Origin: JAZKJD01 sp040384585
GTDB lineage: Bacteria > Pseudomonadota > Gammaproteobacteria > Diplorickettsiales > Diplorickettsiaceae
Reading direction: 5' to 3'
Length of the DNA: 15,391 nucleotides
Assembly: GCA_040384585.1 (NCBI GenBank)
Contig: JAZKJD010000021.1
Span: 1-15,391, forward strand
Shown piece after piece: positions 6,878 to 14,403 of this stretch (position 1 is its first letter; each line of letters opens with the position of its first letter). The position numbers were made by a program, and so were the translations under genes. Below the pieces are notes generated by a model. It was not told where the DNA came from, did not search any database, and saw nothing but the letters and a program-made list of their open reading frames with translations.

Positions 6878-6887
6878 AAAGGGGTTC

Positions 6888-9389
6888 TTAAATAACAATA
6901 TTAACTAATTTTTTTGGGACAATAATAATTTTTTTAATGGTTTGGTTTTCAGTGTAACGTTTAATGTGAGCATTGCTGAGCACGGCAGTTTTAATCGTTT
7001 TTTCATCGGAATGGGTAGCTAACGTTAAATGTGCACGTAATTTTCCATTGATTTGCACTACCCAGGCTATTTCTTCCGTGCTCAAGGCGTCAGCGGCTAC
7101 CTTTGGCCAATGTGCTTTTAAAATTAATCCTTTAAATGCCAATTCTTTCCATAAGACATGGGTAATATGCGGTACGATGGGTGCGAGTAAGCGTAGTAAA
7201 ATACTTAAACCCAGTTGAATGATGTGCTTCATACTAAGACTAGTAGATGCGGAGAGAGAATTGAGGGATTGCTTAGCGGTATACAGTAGATTTAACAGCT
7301 TCATGCCGCTTGCAATTACCGTATTAAATTGTTGGCGTTCATAATCATGCCTTGCCAGTTGCAGAATTTCGTAGATTTTCCGCCGAAAATCCCGTTGTTC
7401 AGTAGGAATTTTCGTCCAATCAATGGCATTAGCGAAATTTGATGCACCGGCTTCATTGAATTCGTGTAACCATGGGTTCATATAAGCAAACGCCCAAAGT
7501 CGTTTTAAAAATCGATGTGCTCCTTCCAGACCGCTATCAGACCATTCTAAGGATTGTTCAGGGGGGGCTGTGAATAAAATAAAGAGACGTAAGGTATCGC
7601 ATCCATGTTTTTTAATTAACTGTTTAGGGTCGACAATGTTACCTTTTGATTTAGACATTTTGCTAGCGTCTTTAAGAACCATGCCTTGTGTGAGTAAACG
7701 TGTGAAGGGTTCATTTGAATTTACTAACTCGAGATCGCGTAATACTTTGTGAAAAAAACGTGCGTATAAAAGATGTAGGATGGCATGTTCAATGCCGCCA
7801 ATGTAGTGGTCGACAGGCGTCCAATATTTTGCTCTATCGTCTAGCATGATTTTGTTCTGTGAAGGGCATGCAAAGCGTGCATAATACCAAGAGGATTCTA
7901 CAAAGGTATCTAAGGTATCGGTTTCCCGTGTTGCTGGCTGTTTACACTGAGGGCAGGAGGTTTGATAAAATTCTGGCATCGTCTTTAAAGGAGAGCTCTC
8001 GCCAGTAAGATGAATAGCCTCTGGAAGAATAACTGGCAAGTCTTTTTCAGGAACAGGTACAGCACCGCAATTCTTGCAGTAAATAATGGGGATAGGTGTG
8101 CCCCAATACCGTTGCCGCGATATGCCCCAGTCGCGTAGTCGATAGTGTGTTTTCTGAACAGCAAGTCCGTTACTTATTAATAGATTAGTGATTGCCGCTG
8201 AGCCTTTCTCAGAGGATAGTCCAGTGAAGGGACCAGAATTTATTAATTCGCCTTCGGCGATGAGAGGAGCTTGCGTGTAATCCGTTAGCTTTTTTTCTTC
8301 TGATTGAATGACGGGGCGTATGGGTAATTGGTATTTTTTAGCAAATTCAAAATCTCTTTCATCATGGGCAGGAACACCCATGGTAGCACCACAGCCATAA
8401 TCGGTTTTTACAAAATTAGCAATCCAAATAGGTAGCGATTCGCGTGTCATTGGATGGAGTGCCGTTATTCCGCTGTCAATTCCTTGCTTTTCTAAGCTTG
8501 CCATCGCGGCTTCTGCAACAGGTACATGTTGATGGGAATCAAGGAATTTTTGTATAGTGGCATTGCGTTCTGCTGCATAGCGCGCCAGTGGATGCTGTGA
8601 TGAAATCGCCAGAAAAGTCGCCCCAAATAAGGTATCCGGACGTGTCGTAAAGGTTTCGACAGAAACCAGTTGTGGATCATTGATCATAAACTGAATGGCG
8701 ATACCCTGTGATCGGCCTATCCAATGCCGTTGCATCGTTTTGACTTCTTCTGGCCATTCCGTTAATACATCGAGGTCGTTTAATAGTTCATCTGCATAAG
8801 CAGTAATTTTGAAAAACCATTGCGGGATCTCTTTTCGTTCTATGAGCGCGCCCGACCGCCAGCCTCGGCCATTAATGACTTGTTCATTCGCTAGCACGGT
8901 TTGATCGACAGGGTCCCAATTCACGACTGAGTTTTTTTTATAAACTAATCCTTTTTTGAGGAGTTGCACAAACAACCATTGTTCCCAGCGATAATAATCG
9001 GGTTTACATGTGGTGATTTCTCGACTCCAATCAAAACTAAGGCCTAATTGTTTAAATTGCTTACGCATGTGATCGATATTGGCATAGGTCCAATCCGAAG
9101 GAGCGATTCCGTGTTTACGCGCTGCATTTTCAGCGGGCAGCCCAAAGGCGTCCCAACCGATAGGATGAAGGACATTTTTTCCTAACATACGTTGATAACG
9201 TGCAATGACATCGCCTAGTACATAATTGCGTACATGTCCTACATGTAAGGTACCACTGGGATAAGGAAACATAGAAAGACAATAAAATTTTTCTTTATTA
9301 AGGTCTTCTGCTACCTTAAAACATTGATGTTCTTGCCAAAATTTTTGGATTTCGGGTTCTATCACTTCAGGCTGATATTCTTCTTGCAT
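6888..9389 (-). CDS. leuS: Leucyl-tRNA synthetase
   Basis: Charges tRNA-Leu with leucine in the cytoplasm. The 833-residue class I synthetase (E. coli 860) shows the HIGH-type signature FPYPSGTLHVGH (41-52) and the KMSKS loop (577-581). The CP1 editing domain has TTRPDT (248-253) and VPAHDERDF (339-347), including the Asp that binds the misacylated amino acid. There are two CxxC pairs (438/441 and 479/482) in the zinc-binding region and an intact C-terminal domain ending in IKKIIIVPKKLVNIVI. Nothing suggests truncation. AAGG lies about nine bases before the ATG. It is the first gene after a terminator-like hairpin, so it may head its own transcript, which would continue into lptE-holA-nadD-rsfS-rlmH. 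Confidence 0.98.
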   Translation of the reverse strand: MQEEYQPEVIEPEIQKFWQEHQCFKVAEDLNKEKFYCLSMFPYPSGTLHVGHVRNYVLGDVIARYQRMLGKNVLHPIGWDAFGLPAENAARKHGIAPSDWTYANIDHMRKQFKQLGLSFDWSREITTCKPDYYRWEQWLFVQLLKKGLVYKKNSVVNWDPVDQTVLANEQVINGRGWRSGALIERKEIPQWFFKITAYADELLNDLDVLTEWPEEVKTMQRHWIGRSQGIAIQFMINDPQLVSVETFTTRPDTLFGATFLAISSQHPLARYAAERNATIQKFLDSHQHVPVAEAAMASLEKQGIDSGITALHPMTRESLPIWIANFVKTDYGCGATMGVPAHDERDFEFAKKYQLPIRPVIQSEEKKLTDYTQAPLIAEGELINSGPFTGLSSEKGSAAITNLLISNGLAVQKTHYRLRDWGISRQRYWGTPIPIIYCKNCGAVPVPEKDLPVILPEAIHLTGESSPLKTMPEFYQTSCPQCKQPATRETDTLDTFVESSWYYARFACPSQNKIMLDDRAKYWTPVDHYIGGIEHAILHLLYARFFHKVLRDLELVNSNEPFTRLLTQGMVLKDASKMSKSKGNIVDPKQLIKKHGCDTLRLFILFTAPPEQSLEWSDSGLEGAHRFLKRLWAFAYMNPWLHEFNEAGASNFANAIDWTKIPTEQRDFRRKIYEILQLARHDYERQQFNTVIASGMKLLNLLYTAKQSLNSLSASTSLSMKHIIQLGLSILLRLLAPIVPHITHVLWKELAFKGLILKAHWPKVAADALSTEEIAWVVQINGKLRAHLTLATHSDEKTIKTAVLSNAHIKRYTENQTIKKIIIVPKKLVNIVI

Positions 9390-9421
9390 AGTTAGCTACC
9401 TTGTTGTTTTCTCCAAGGGAC

Positions 9422-9451
9422 AAAAAAGCTGTTGGCATGGGTCCTGCCAAC
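9422..9451 (-). terminator. Intrinsic terminator-like hairpin between lnt and leuS
   Basis: On the minus strand GTTGGCA and TGCCAAC form a perfect 7-bp stem (9451-9445 with 9437-9431) with a 7-base loop, followed after AGC by six T residues (9427-9422). This is the expected shape of a rho-independent terminator after lnt, whose stop is at 9511. It ends only 32 bases before the leuS start codon, leaving little room for a separate promoter, so it could also act as a leader attenuator for leuS. Confidence 0.7.
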
Positions 9452-9510
9452 GGATACACTTAATTCTCTGCACAGTAGAACAATTAAAAAAGAGATGGGT
9501 GACACGGATG

Positions 9511-11034
9511 CTAGCTTTTTTGATAAGCGTAACATAAGACGATTAATCCTACTAAAAAGATAATGATTGGACAATCTCCTAAACTAACCCAAGGTGTAAT
9601 GCCAGAGGAGGGGTAAACAAAACCGGTTAATACACCGATTTGAAATGAAGGGAGTTGTGCTTGAACCTTTCCTTCTGGAGTCACAATCGCTGTCATTCCT
9701 GTATTGCTTAAAAATAGGAGATAACGGCCTGTGGCTAATGCTTGAAATTCTCCAATTTGCAGATGCTGTGCTAAGGCAAAGGAATGTCCAAACCAGGCAT
9801 CATCATTTATTGTTAATAACACTTGTGCTGCTGGAAGTGCTTTCCGGACTAATGCAGGATAGGCTATTTCATAGCAAATAAAGGTACCGAGAGTGATGCC
9901 AGCAATTTTAAATGCGGTTTGCTGTGCGGGCCCAGGTGAGAAACTGGACATGGGTATATCTAATATATGCAACAGTCCTTGCGCCCAGTTGATCCACCAA
10001 GGCAGATATTCTCCAAAAATAACAAGTTGTCGTTTGTAATATCTAGCATGGTCGAGGCCAAGGGCAATCATGCTGTTATAGTATTGAAATCCCTTTTGAA
10101 TAGGAATGCCCATAATTAGTGTCGTTCCGTGTTGTTTTGCCTCTTTATCAAGTATTTTTAACAAGGGAAGTGCTTTGTGTTCCAAGAGAGGAACAGCGGC
10201 TTCTGGCCAAATAATCAATCGACTATTCCAGTGAGATTGCGTTAATTGGTCGTAGTCATCTAAAGAAACATGCAAATAATAAGGTTCCCATTTTATTTCT
10301 TGGGGGATATTACCCTGGATAAGACTGACTTGAATAGGTTTTCCTAGGGTTCGAGTCCAATGGAGAAATGTCAGGGCATAACCCGCAGTCCAGAGAAGAA
10401 CAAGCGTTGATAGTGGAAATAAAAAATGTTTTCCGATTTTTAGGAGTGGTGGAGGTAAATTAAAATACGGATAGAAGAAGGGATAAAACAGATCTAACAA
10501 TAGCGAGGCACTGAAGGTTAGCAAAAAAGCTAGACCAAACCCTCCTACTAGCGGCACATAACCTGCGAGTGGCGAGTTGACTTGACTTGTTCCCAGCAAT
10601 AACCAAGGAAATCCCGTAAAGATCCAACTTCGAAGCCATTCACTGAGCACCCAGAGGCTGGGAAAAATCAAATAACGTTTTATTTGATTATTTTTAGGAA
10701 AAAGAAGGTTTAAAAGATAACCCTGAAACGCTATAAATAAGGCCAAGATAAAAATAAATAGCGCCGTAATCAATAATGATAGAAAAATCGACGTATGCCC
10801 GAATACATGGATACTGATAAACACCCAGGATACACCTACGGAAAAAAAACCGATTCCAAAGAGCAATCCACTAAAAAAAGCGCGTCCGGGTGGGCAGTGC
10901 AGCCAAAGTAATAACAATATAGCAGGGCAAATGACGGCTAAGGGATAGAAAGAAAGCGGCGCAAAAGCAAACGCTAGCAGAGCGCCTGCAACAAGAGCGA
11001 TAACCCCTTCGCCTTTCACGTTGTGTTGTTCCAT
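9511..11034 (-). CDS. lnt: Apolipoprotein N-acyltransferase
   Basis: Adds the third acyl chain to the N-terminal Cys of lipoproteins in the inner membrane, which lets them be sorted to the outer membrane. The 507-residue product (E. coli 512) has about six hydrophobic segments in its first 225 residues, a periplasmic nitrilase domain, and a final membrane segment near the C-terminus. The catalytic triad is in place: Glu278 in IIWPEAAVP, Lys334 in RYYKRQLVIFGEYLP and Cys387 in FICYEIAYP (E. coli E267, K335, C387). NDDAWFG (410-416) is also conserved. I start at the ATG at 11034; the GTG directly before it (11037) is the alternative. The start follows the sohB stop within a few bases, so the two genes are likely translated together. 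Confidence 0.97.
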   Translation of the reverse strand: MEQHNVKGEGVIALVAGALLAFAFAPLSFYPLAVICPAILLLLWLHCPPGRAFFSGLLFGIGFFSVGVSWVFISIHVFGHTSIFLSLLITALFIFILALFIAFQGYLLNLLFPKNNQIKRYLIFPSLWVLSEWLRSWIFTGFPWLLLGTSQVNSPLAGYVPLVGGFGLAFLLTFSASLLLDLFYPFFYPYFNLPPPLLKIGKHFLFPLSTLVLLWTAGYALTFLHWTRTLGKPIQVSLIQGNIPQEIKWEPYYLHVSLDDYDQLTQSHWNSRLIIWPEAAVPLLEHKALPLLKILDKEAKQHGTTLIMGIPIQKGFQYYNSMIALGLDHARYYKRQLVIFGEYLPWWINWAQGLLHILDIPMSSFSPGPAQQTAFKIAGITLGTFICYEIAYPALVRKALPAAQVLLTINDDAWFGHSFALAQHLQIGEFQALATGRYLLFLSNTGMTAIVTPEGKVQAQLPSFQIGVLTGFVYPSSGITPWVSLGDCPIIIFLVGLIVLCYAYQKS

Positions 11035-11037
11035 CAC

Positions 11038-12024
11038 TTATCTAAACCAATCTAAGCGACCGGCTACATATTCTAATTTTTGACTTAATTTTTCTGTCAT
11101 TGATTTTTTAGCAAGATACTGTAATTCATAAATATTTGCCTGGGTATTGCTTGCTTGATTATATAAATAGTCGTCACTGGTTATGAGTTCATCAACTAAT
11201 TTTAATACAAGGGCATCTTTAGCGAGCCAATGAGCGCCGGTAGCCACTTGATCAATGTCGACTTCTTTTCTATTTGATTCGATAAACGCCTTAAATAAGC
11301 GATGAATCTCTTCAAGATCGTCTTGCGTTTTTTCACGTGCTTTTTGGGTATTTTCTCCGAAAATTGTTAAGGTACGTTTGTATTCTCCTGCGGTTAATAA
11401 TTCAAAATCAATATCTCTTTTCTTTAAAAAACGATGGAAGTTAGGTAATTGAGCCACCACACCGATAGAGCCAATAATGGCGAAAGGGGCGGCTAAAATT
11501 TTATCAGCGACACAAGCCATTAAATAGCCACCACTGGCCGCAATTTTATCAATAGAGACGGTTAATGGAATAGCTTTGTCTTTTAGCCGTTGCAACTGTG
11601 AAGCCGCTAATCCGTAAGGAGAAACCATTCCCCCACCACTTTCTAATCTTAATACCACTTCATCTTGTGGCGTAGCTACCTGGATGATGGCGGTGATTTC
11701 TTCACGTAATCCATTAACAGCAGATCCTTTAATATCCCCTTGAAAATTTAAAACAAAAACGCGCTTTTTAATTTGTTTGCTTTGCTTCTTAGACTGAATC
11801 TTTTTTTCTTTTGCAAGTTTTTTTCGTTCTAGTTTCGTTGAAATTTCAGCATTTAGCGTTTCAGCGAATTCTTGATATTTTTTATTGAGTTTTTTAACAC
11901 AGAGTTTGTTTTGTTCTTTCGTCTTACGACTCATGGTAACGAGGGTAGCTGCTACGATTAAAATAGCGAGTACTACGGTCCCTAGTTTTAGTAAAAAGAC
12001 GATATATTGAAGGAGTAGTGACAT
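11038..12024 (-). CDS. sohB: Inner-membrane S49-family peptidase SohB
   Basis: A membrane-anchored serine protease of the SppA family thought to degrade signal peptides or misfolded membrane proteins. From the ATG at 12024 the product has 328 residues: one N-terminal transmembrane segment (about 6-31), a Lys/Glu-rich linker (about 34-88, likely helical), then the protease domain. VVLRLESGGG (123-132), IAASGGYLMACVADK (161-175) with nucleophile Ser164, GSIGVVAQLPNF (185-196) and AGEYKRTLT (212-220) with Lys216 form the Ser-Lys dyad at the usual 52-residue spacing. MSLLLQYIVFLLKL matches the family's N-terminus, and GGAAG lies 5-6 bases upstream; a longer frame to 12138 runs into a palindromic repeat and is rejected. 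Confidence 0.93.
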   Translation of the reverse strand: MSLLLQYIVFLLKLGTVVLAILIVAATLVTMSRKTKEQNKLCVKKLNKKYQEFAETLNAEISTKLERKKLAKEKKIQSKKQSKQIKKRVFVLNFQGDIKGSAVNGLREEITAIIQVATPQDEVVLRLESGGGMVSPYGLAASQLQRLKDKAIPLTVSIDKIAASGGYLMACVADKILAAPFAIIGSIGVVAQLPNFHRFLKKRDIDFELLTAGEYKRTLTIFGENTQKAREKTQDDLEEIHRLFKAFIESNRKEVDIDQVATGAHWLAKDALVLKLVDELITSDDYLYNQASNTQANIYELQYLAKKSMTEKLSQKLEYVAGRLDWFR

Positions 12025-12042
12025 GTAAACTTCCAAATAATT

Positions 12043-12184
12043 GGGTGTATTGACAATTGCACGATGATGGCGAAAAAGGGTTGTTTTTCTGCGTTTCGTT
12101 ACTCGCATACGCTGTGTATGCTCCGTTACGACACTCAAAAAGCAACTCTTTTTCGCTCATCCTAGCACAATTGTCAACACACCC
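12043..12184. repeat. 142-bp palindromic element (MITE-like) between sohB and ccmA
   Basis: The outer arms GGGTGTATTGACAATTG (12043-12059) and CAATTGTCAACACACCC (12168-12184) pair at 16 of 17 positions. Moving inward, GCGAAAAAGGGTTG near 12071-12084 pairs with CAACTCTTTTTCGC near 12143-12156. A central GCATAC/GTATGC pair (12105-12110 and 12116-12121) closes on a 5-base loop, so the whole element folds on itself around position 12113. AAATAA occurs on both sides (12035-12040 and 12190-12195) and may be a target duplication, though the spacing is uneven. It lies only 19 bases upstream of the sohB start. I infer a mobile or dispersed palindromic repeat. Confidence 0.75.
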
Positions 12185-12283
12185 TAGGTAAATAAAGAAA
12201 TGATGGAGAGATTATCTAATGAAATGTGTAATTTGTCATGTTATTCTCTTGCGTGGTCAAAATGGTAGCTGGATGAAAGCACG

Positions 12284-12943
12284 ATGACATTAACGGTAAA
12301 TGGACTTAGTTACGAGCGTAATAAAAAATTACTTTTTAATCAGTTGTCGTTTGAGGTTTCTTCAGGCGAAGCCTTACATATCGTTGGGCCTAATGGTGCA
12401 GGCAAAACCAGTTTATTGCAGATTTTAACAGGACTTATTTCACCTTTACACGGAGAAATCTTATGGAAGGGTGTTTCCATTCTCAATTCCGCTTCTTTTA
12501 AAAAAAATTTGCTATATATCAGTCATAAGCTGGGTATGAAAAGTACGCTGACTCCTTTTGAGAACCTATATCTATTTTTACTAAGGCGAGGTGTAGAGCG
12601 AGTCGGTCAGTCATTTAGACAAATAAAGCAGTGCATCAGAGATAATATTGTTAATGCATTATTAACGCTAGATTTGGCTTCTTATTCAAAAACATTAACA
12701 GGCTTACTTTCGGTTGGTCAGCAACGACGTTTGCTTTTTGCAAAGTTGTTACTTGTGAGAGCAGATTGTTGGATATTGGATGAGCCCTTTACTGCTCTAG
12801 ATATCAAAGGTATTCATTTTGTTTCCTTGTTAATAGAAGAACAGTTACGAGTCGGTGGAATTGTTATTTTTACCAGTCATCAGTCTTTTTCTTTGTCGAA
12901 AATAGCAATAAAAAGATTTTTTCTGGATGGCGGTAGTGTTTAA
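12284..12943 (+). CDS. ccmA: Cytochrome c biogenesis ATP-binding protein CcmA
   Basis: ATPase of the CcmAB(CD) transporter that releases heme-loaded CcmE for cytochrome c maturation. The 219-residue product (E. coli 207) has Walker A GPNGAGKT (35-42), an ABC signature LLSVGQQRR (141-149, with Val where LSAGQ or LSGGQ is common), Walker B CWILDEP (162-168) with catalytic Glu167, and the switch His199 in TSHQ. The GQQRR run after the signature is a CcmA trait. Upstream, TTGTCA at 12233-12238 with TCAAAA 18 bases later is a weak promoter candidate, and the ribosome binding site is poor. It starts the ccm unit, divergent from sohB, and overlaps ccmB by 17 bases. Confidence 0.94.
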   Translation: MTLTVNGLSYERNKKLLFNQLSFEVSSGEALHIVGPNGAGKTSLLQILTGLISPLHGEILWKGVSILNSASFKKNLLYISHKLGMKSTLTPFENLYLFLLRRGVERVGQSFRQIKQCIRDNIVNALLTLDLASYSKTLTGLLSVGQQRRLLFAKLLLVRADCWILDEPFTALDIKGIHFVSLLIEEQLRVGGIVIFTSHQSFSLSKIAIKRFFLDGGSV

Positions 12944-13625
12944 TAAGCATCTTTTTTTACATGCAGGCGTCAATTTAGGTTACGAGCTATTAAGCGTTTG
13001 TCGTTGTTATCAAGATATCATTTATCCATTATTATTTTTAATCATGGCCATGGTGCTATTTCCTTTAAGTAGCAATGCTGATCCGAGTTCAATAGAGAAA
13101 ATAGCAGCGGGTATTTTTTGGGTTATTGTTTTATTTTTGCTGGTATTAACGTTGGAACAATTATTTCGTGAGGATTGGCAAGAAGGAGAGTTAGAACAGC
13201 TTGTTTTAAATCCAACTAATTTACTACAGGCCCTATTTATTAAATTATTCGTGTTTTGTTTAATGATTAGCGTGCCTTTGACTGTGATGGCGCCTATTTT
13301 AAGCGTAGCCTTATATATACCGATAGTCGCGTTAAAAACGCTAGTGGTCAGTTTATGGCTAGGAATTCCAACGCTTGTTTTTTTAGGAGGTATTGCGAGA
13401 GTATTAACGTTAGGCTTGCGTCATAGTAGCTTGTTAATTGTCTTGTTAGTGTTACCTTTTTATATTCCGGTATTGATCTTTGCCAGCAGTGCAGTTACGT
13501 TTGCAAGTATTGGATTGGCAGCGAATGCATCATTAGCTTGGTTGGGTGTTTTGTTGTTACTGAGTGTTAGTTTTTCCCCTTTTGTGATTAGTGTCGTGTT
13601 ACGTTTGGGAATAAGTAATACGTAA
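12927..13625 (+). CDS. ccmB: Heme exporter protein CcmB
   Basis: Membrane subunit that partners CcmA in cytochrome c maturation. The 232-residue product (E. coli 220) has about six hydrophobic segments. It shows the family blocks YPLLFLIMAMVLFPLS (about 33-48), IAAGIFWVIVLF, LEQLFREDWQEGELEQL and LVLPFYIPVLIFASSAV. The ATG at 12927 lies inside the ccmA end; no Shine-Dalgarno is obvious, which fits translational coupling. A GTG three codons later is an alternative start. Confidence 0.93.
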   Translation: MAVVFNKHLFLHAGVNLGYELLSVCRCYQDIIYPLLFLIMAMVLFPLSSNADPSSIEKIAAGIFWVIVLFLLVLTLEQLFREDWQEGELEQLVLNPTNLLQALFIKLFVFCLMISVPLTVMAPILSVALYIPIVALKTLVVSLWLGIPTLVFLGGIARVLTLGLRHSSLLIVLLVLPFYIPVLIFASSAVTFASIGLAANASLAWLGVLLLLSVSFSPFVISVVLRLGISNT

Positions 13626-13650
13626 TGGCTTTAAAAAGGAGAAAAAAGTA

Positions 13651-14358
13651 ATGAAGGGGTTTCGTTTTATTTCAACTAAATATGTTGATCAGTTGGCTGG
13701 CCGGTTAATTCCTATATTAGCGATTTTTGCGTTGATTTTAAGTGTGTATGGGAGTGTGGGTGGTCTTTGCTTAGCGCCCGCTGATTATCAGCAAGGGGAT
13801 GCTTTTCGTATCATTTATGTGCATGTCCCGAGTGCATTTTTATCCTTGTTTATTTATTTAATGATGGGATTTTCTGCAGCAATAGGATTAATTTTTCGTA
13901 TCAAATTGTTTGATATGCTTATTTCGGGAAGTGTATTTCTCGGCGCTTGGTTCACTTTTTTAGCTTTAGTAACCGGGTGTATATGGGCAAAACCCATGTG
14001 GGGAGCGTGGTGGGTATGGGATGCGCGTTTAACTTCGGAATTAATTCTACTGTTTTTATATTTAGGAGTCGTTGCTTTGCGATCGGCTATTTCTGAACGT
14101 AGAATTGCTGTTCAGGCGAGTGCGATTTTATTGATGTTGGGGTTAATGAACCTCCCTATTATTCACTATTCTGTTTATTGGTGGAATACCTTACATCAAG
14201 GTTCAAGTATTCGCTTATTAGGCCCTTCTTTAATTTCGCCATCTATGCTATATCCGCTACTGGCTATGATAGTTGCATTTATCGCCTATTATCTTCTGAT
14301 TGTTTTATTACATGTGCGTTGTGAAATGTTAGCGCGTGAGCTATGTGTCATCAACTAG
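13651..14358 (+). CDS. ccmC: Heme exporter protein CcmC
   Basis: Handles heme on the periplasmic side and passes it to CcmE. The 235-residue product (E. coli 245) has six predicted membrane segments, the tryptophan-rich WWD-type motif WGAWWVWDARLTSELIL (117-133), and the two heme-ligand histidines: His58 in YVHVPSA and His182 in WWNTLHQGSS. They are 124 residues apart, exactly as His60 and His184 of E. coli CcmC. AAGGAG at 13636-13641 supports the start. In most gammaproteobacteria ccmD, ccmE and ccmF follow at once; here only 45 bases separate it from kdsA, too few for the small ccmD. Confidence 0.95.
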   Translation: MKGFRFISTKYVDQLAGRLIPILAIFALILSVYGSVGGLCLAPADYQQGDAFRIIYVHVPSAFLSLFIYLMMGFSAAIGLIFRIKLFDMLISGSVFLGAWFTFLALVTGCIWAKPMWGAWWVWDARLTSELILLFLYLGVVALRSAISERRIAVQASAILLMLGLMNLPIIHYSVYWWNTLHQGSSIRLLGPSLISPSMLYPLLAMIVAFIAYYLLIVLLHVRCEMLARELCVIN

Positions 14359-14403
14359 GTTCTGTTCCTAACGTGAGATTGTCGTTTTGAAAGGGGTTTA
14401 CTT

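Noticed and set aside
6878..6898. Seven-residue extension of LptE from a TTG
   Set aside because: It would overlap leuS and displace the signal peptide; the ATG at 6877 gives a normal lipoprotein N-terminus.
6888..9389. leuS as a truncated gene because it is shorter than in E. coli
   Set aside because: All catalytic, editing and C-terminal blocks are present, and bacterial LeuRS lengths vary by this amount.
9390..9510. Leucine leader peptide for leuS
   Set aside because: No start codon followed by a run of Leu codons lies before the hairpin in any frame.
9392..9574. 60-codon minus-strand frame between lnt and leuS
   Set aside because: It overlaps the lnt 3' end out of frame, covers the terminator hairpin, and resembles no family.
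12025..12138. N-terminal extension of sohB by 38 codons
   Set aside because: The extension is encoded by the palindromic repeat and lies before the conserved membrane-anchor start; the ATG at 12024 has a ribosome binding site and matches family length.
11924..12160. 78-codon minus-strand frame starting in the palindrome
   Set aside because: It begins inside the 142-bp palindrome and runs into sohB in the wrong frame; the open frame follows from the repeat, and sohB is clearly the real gene.
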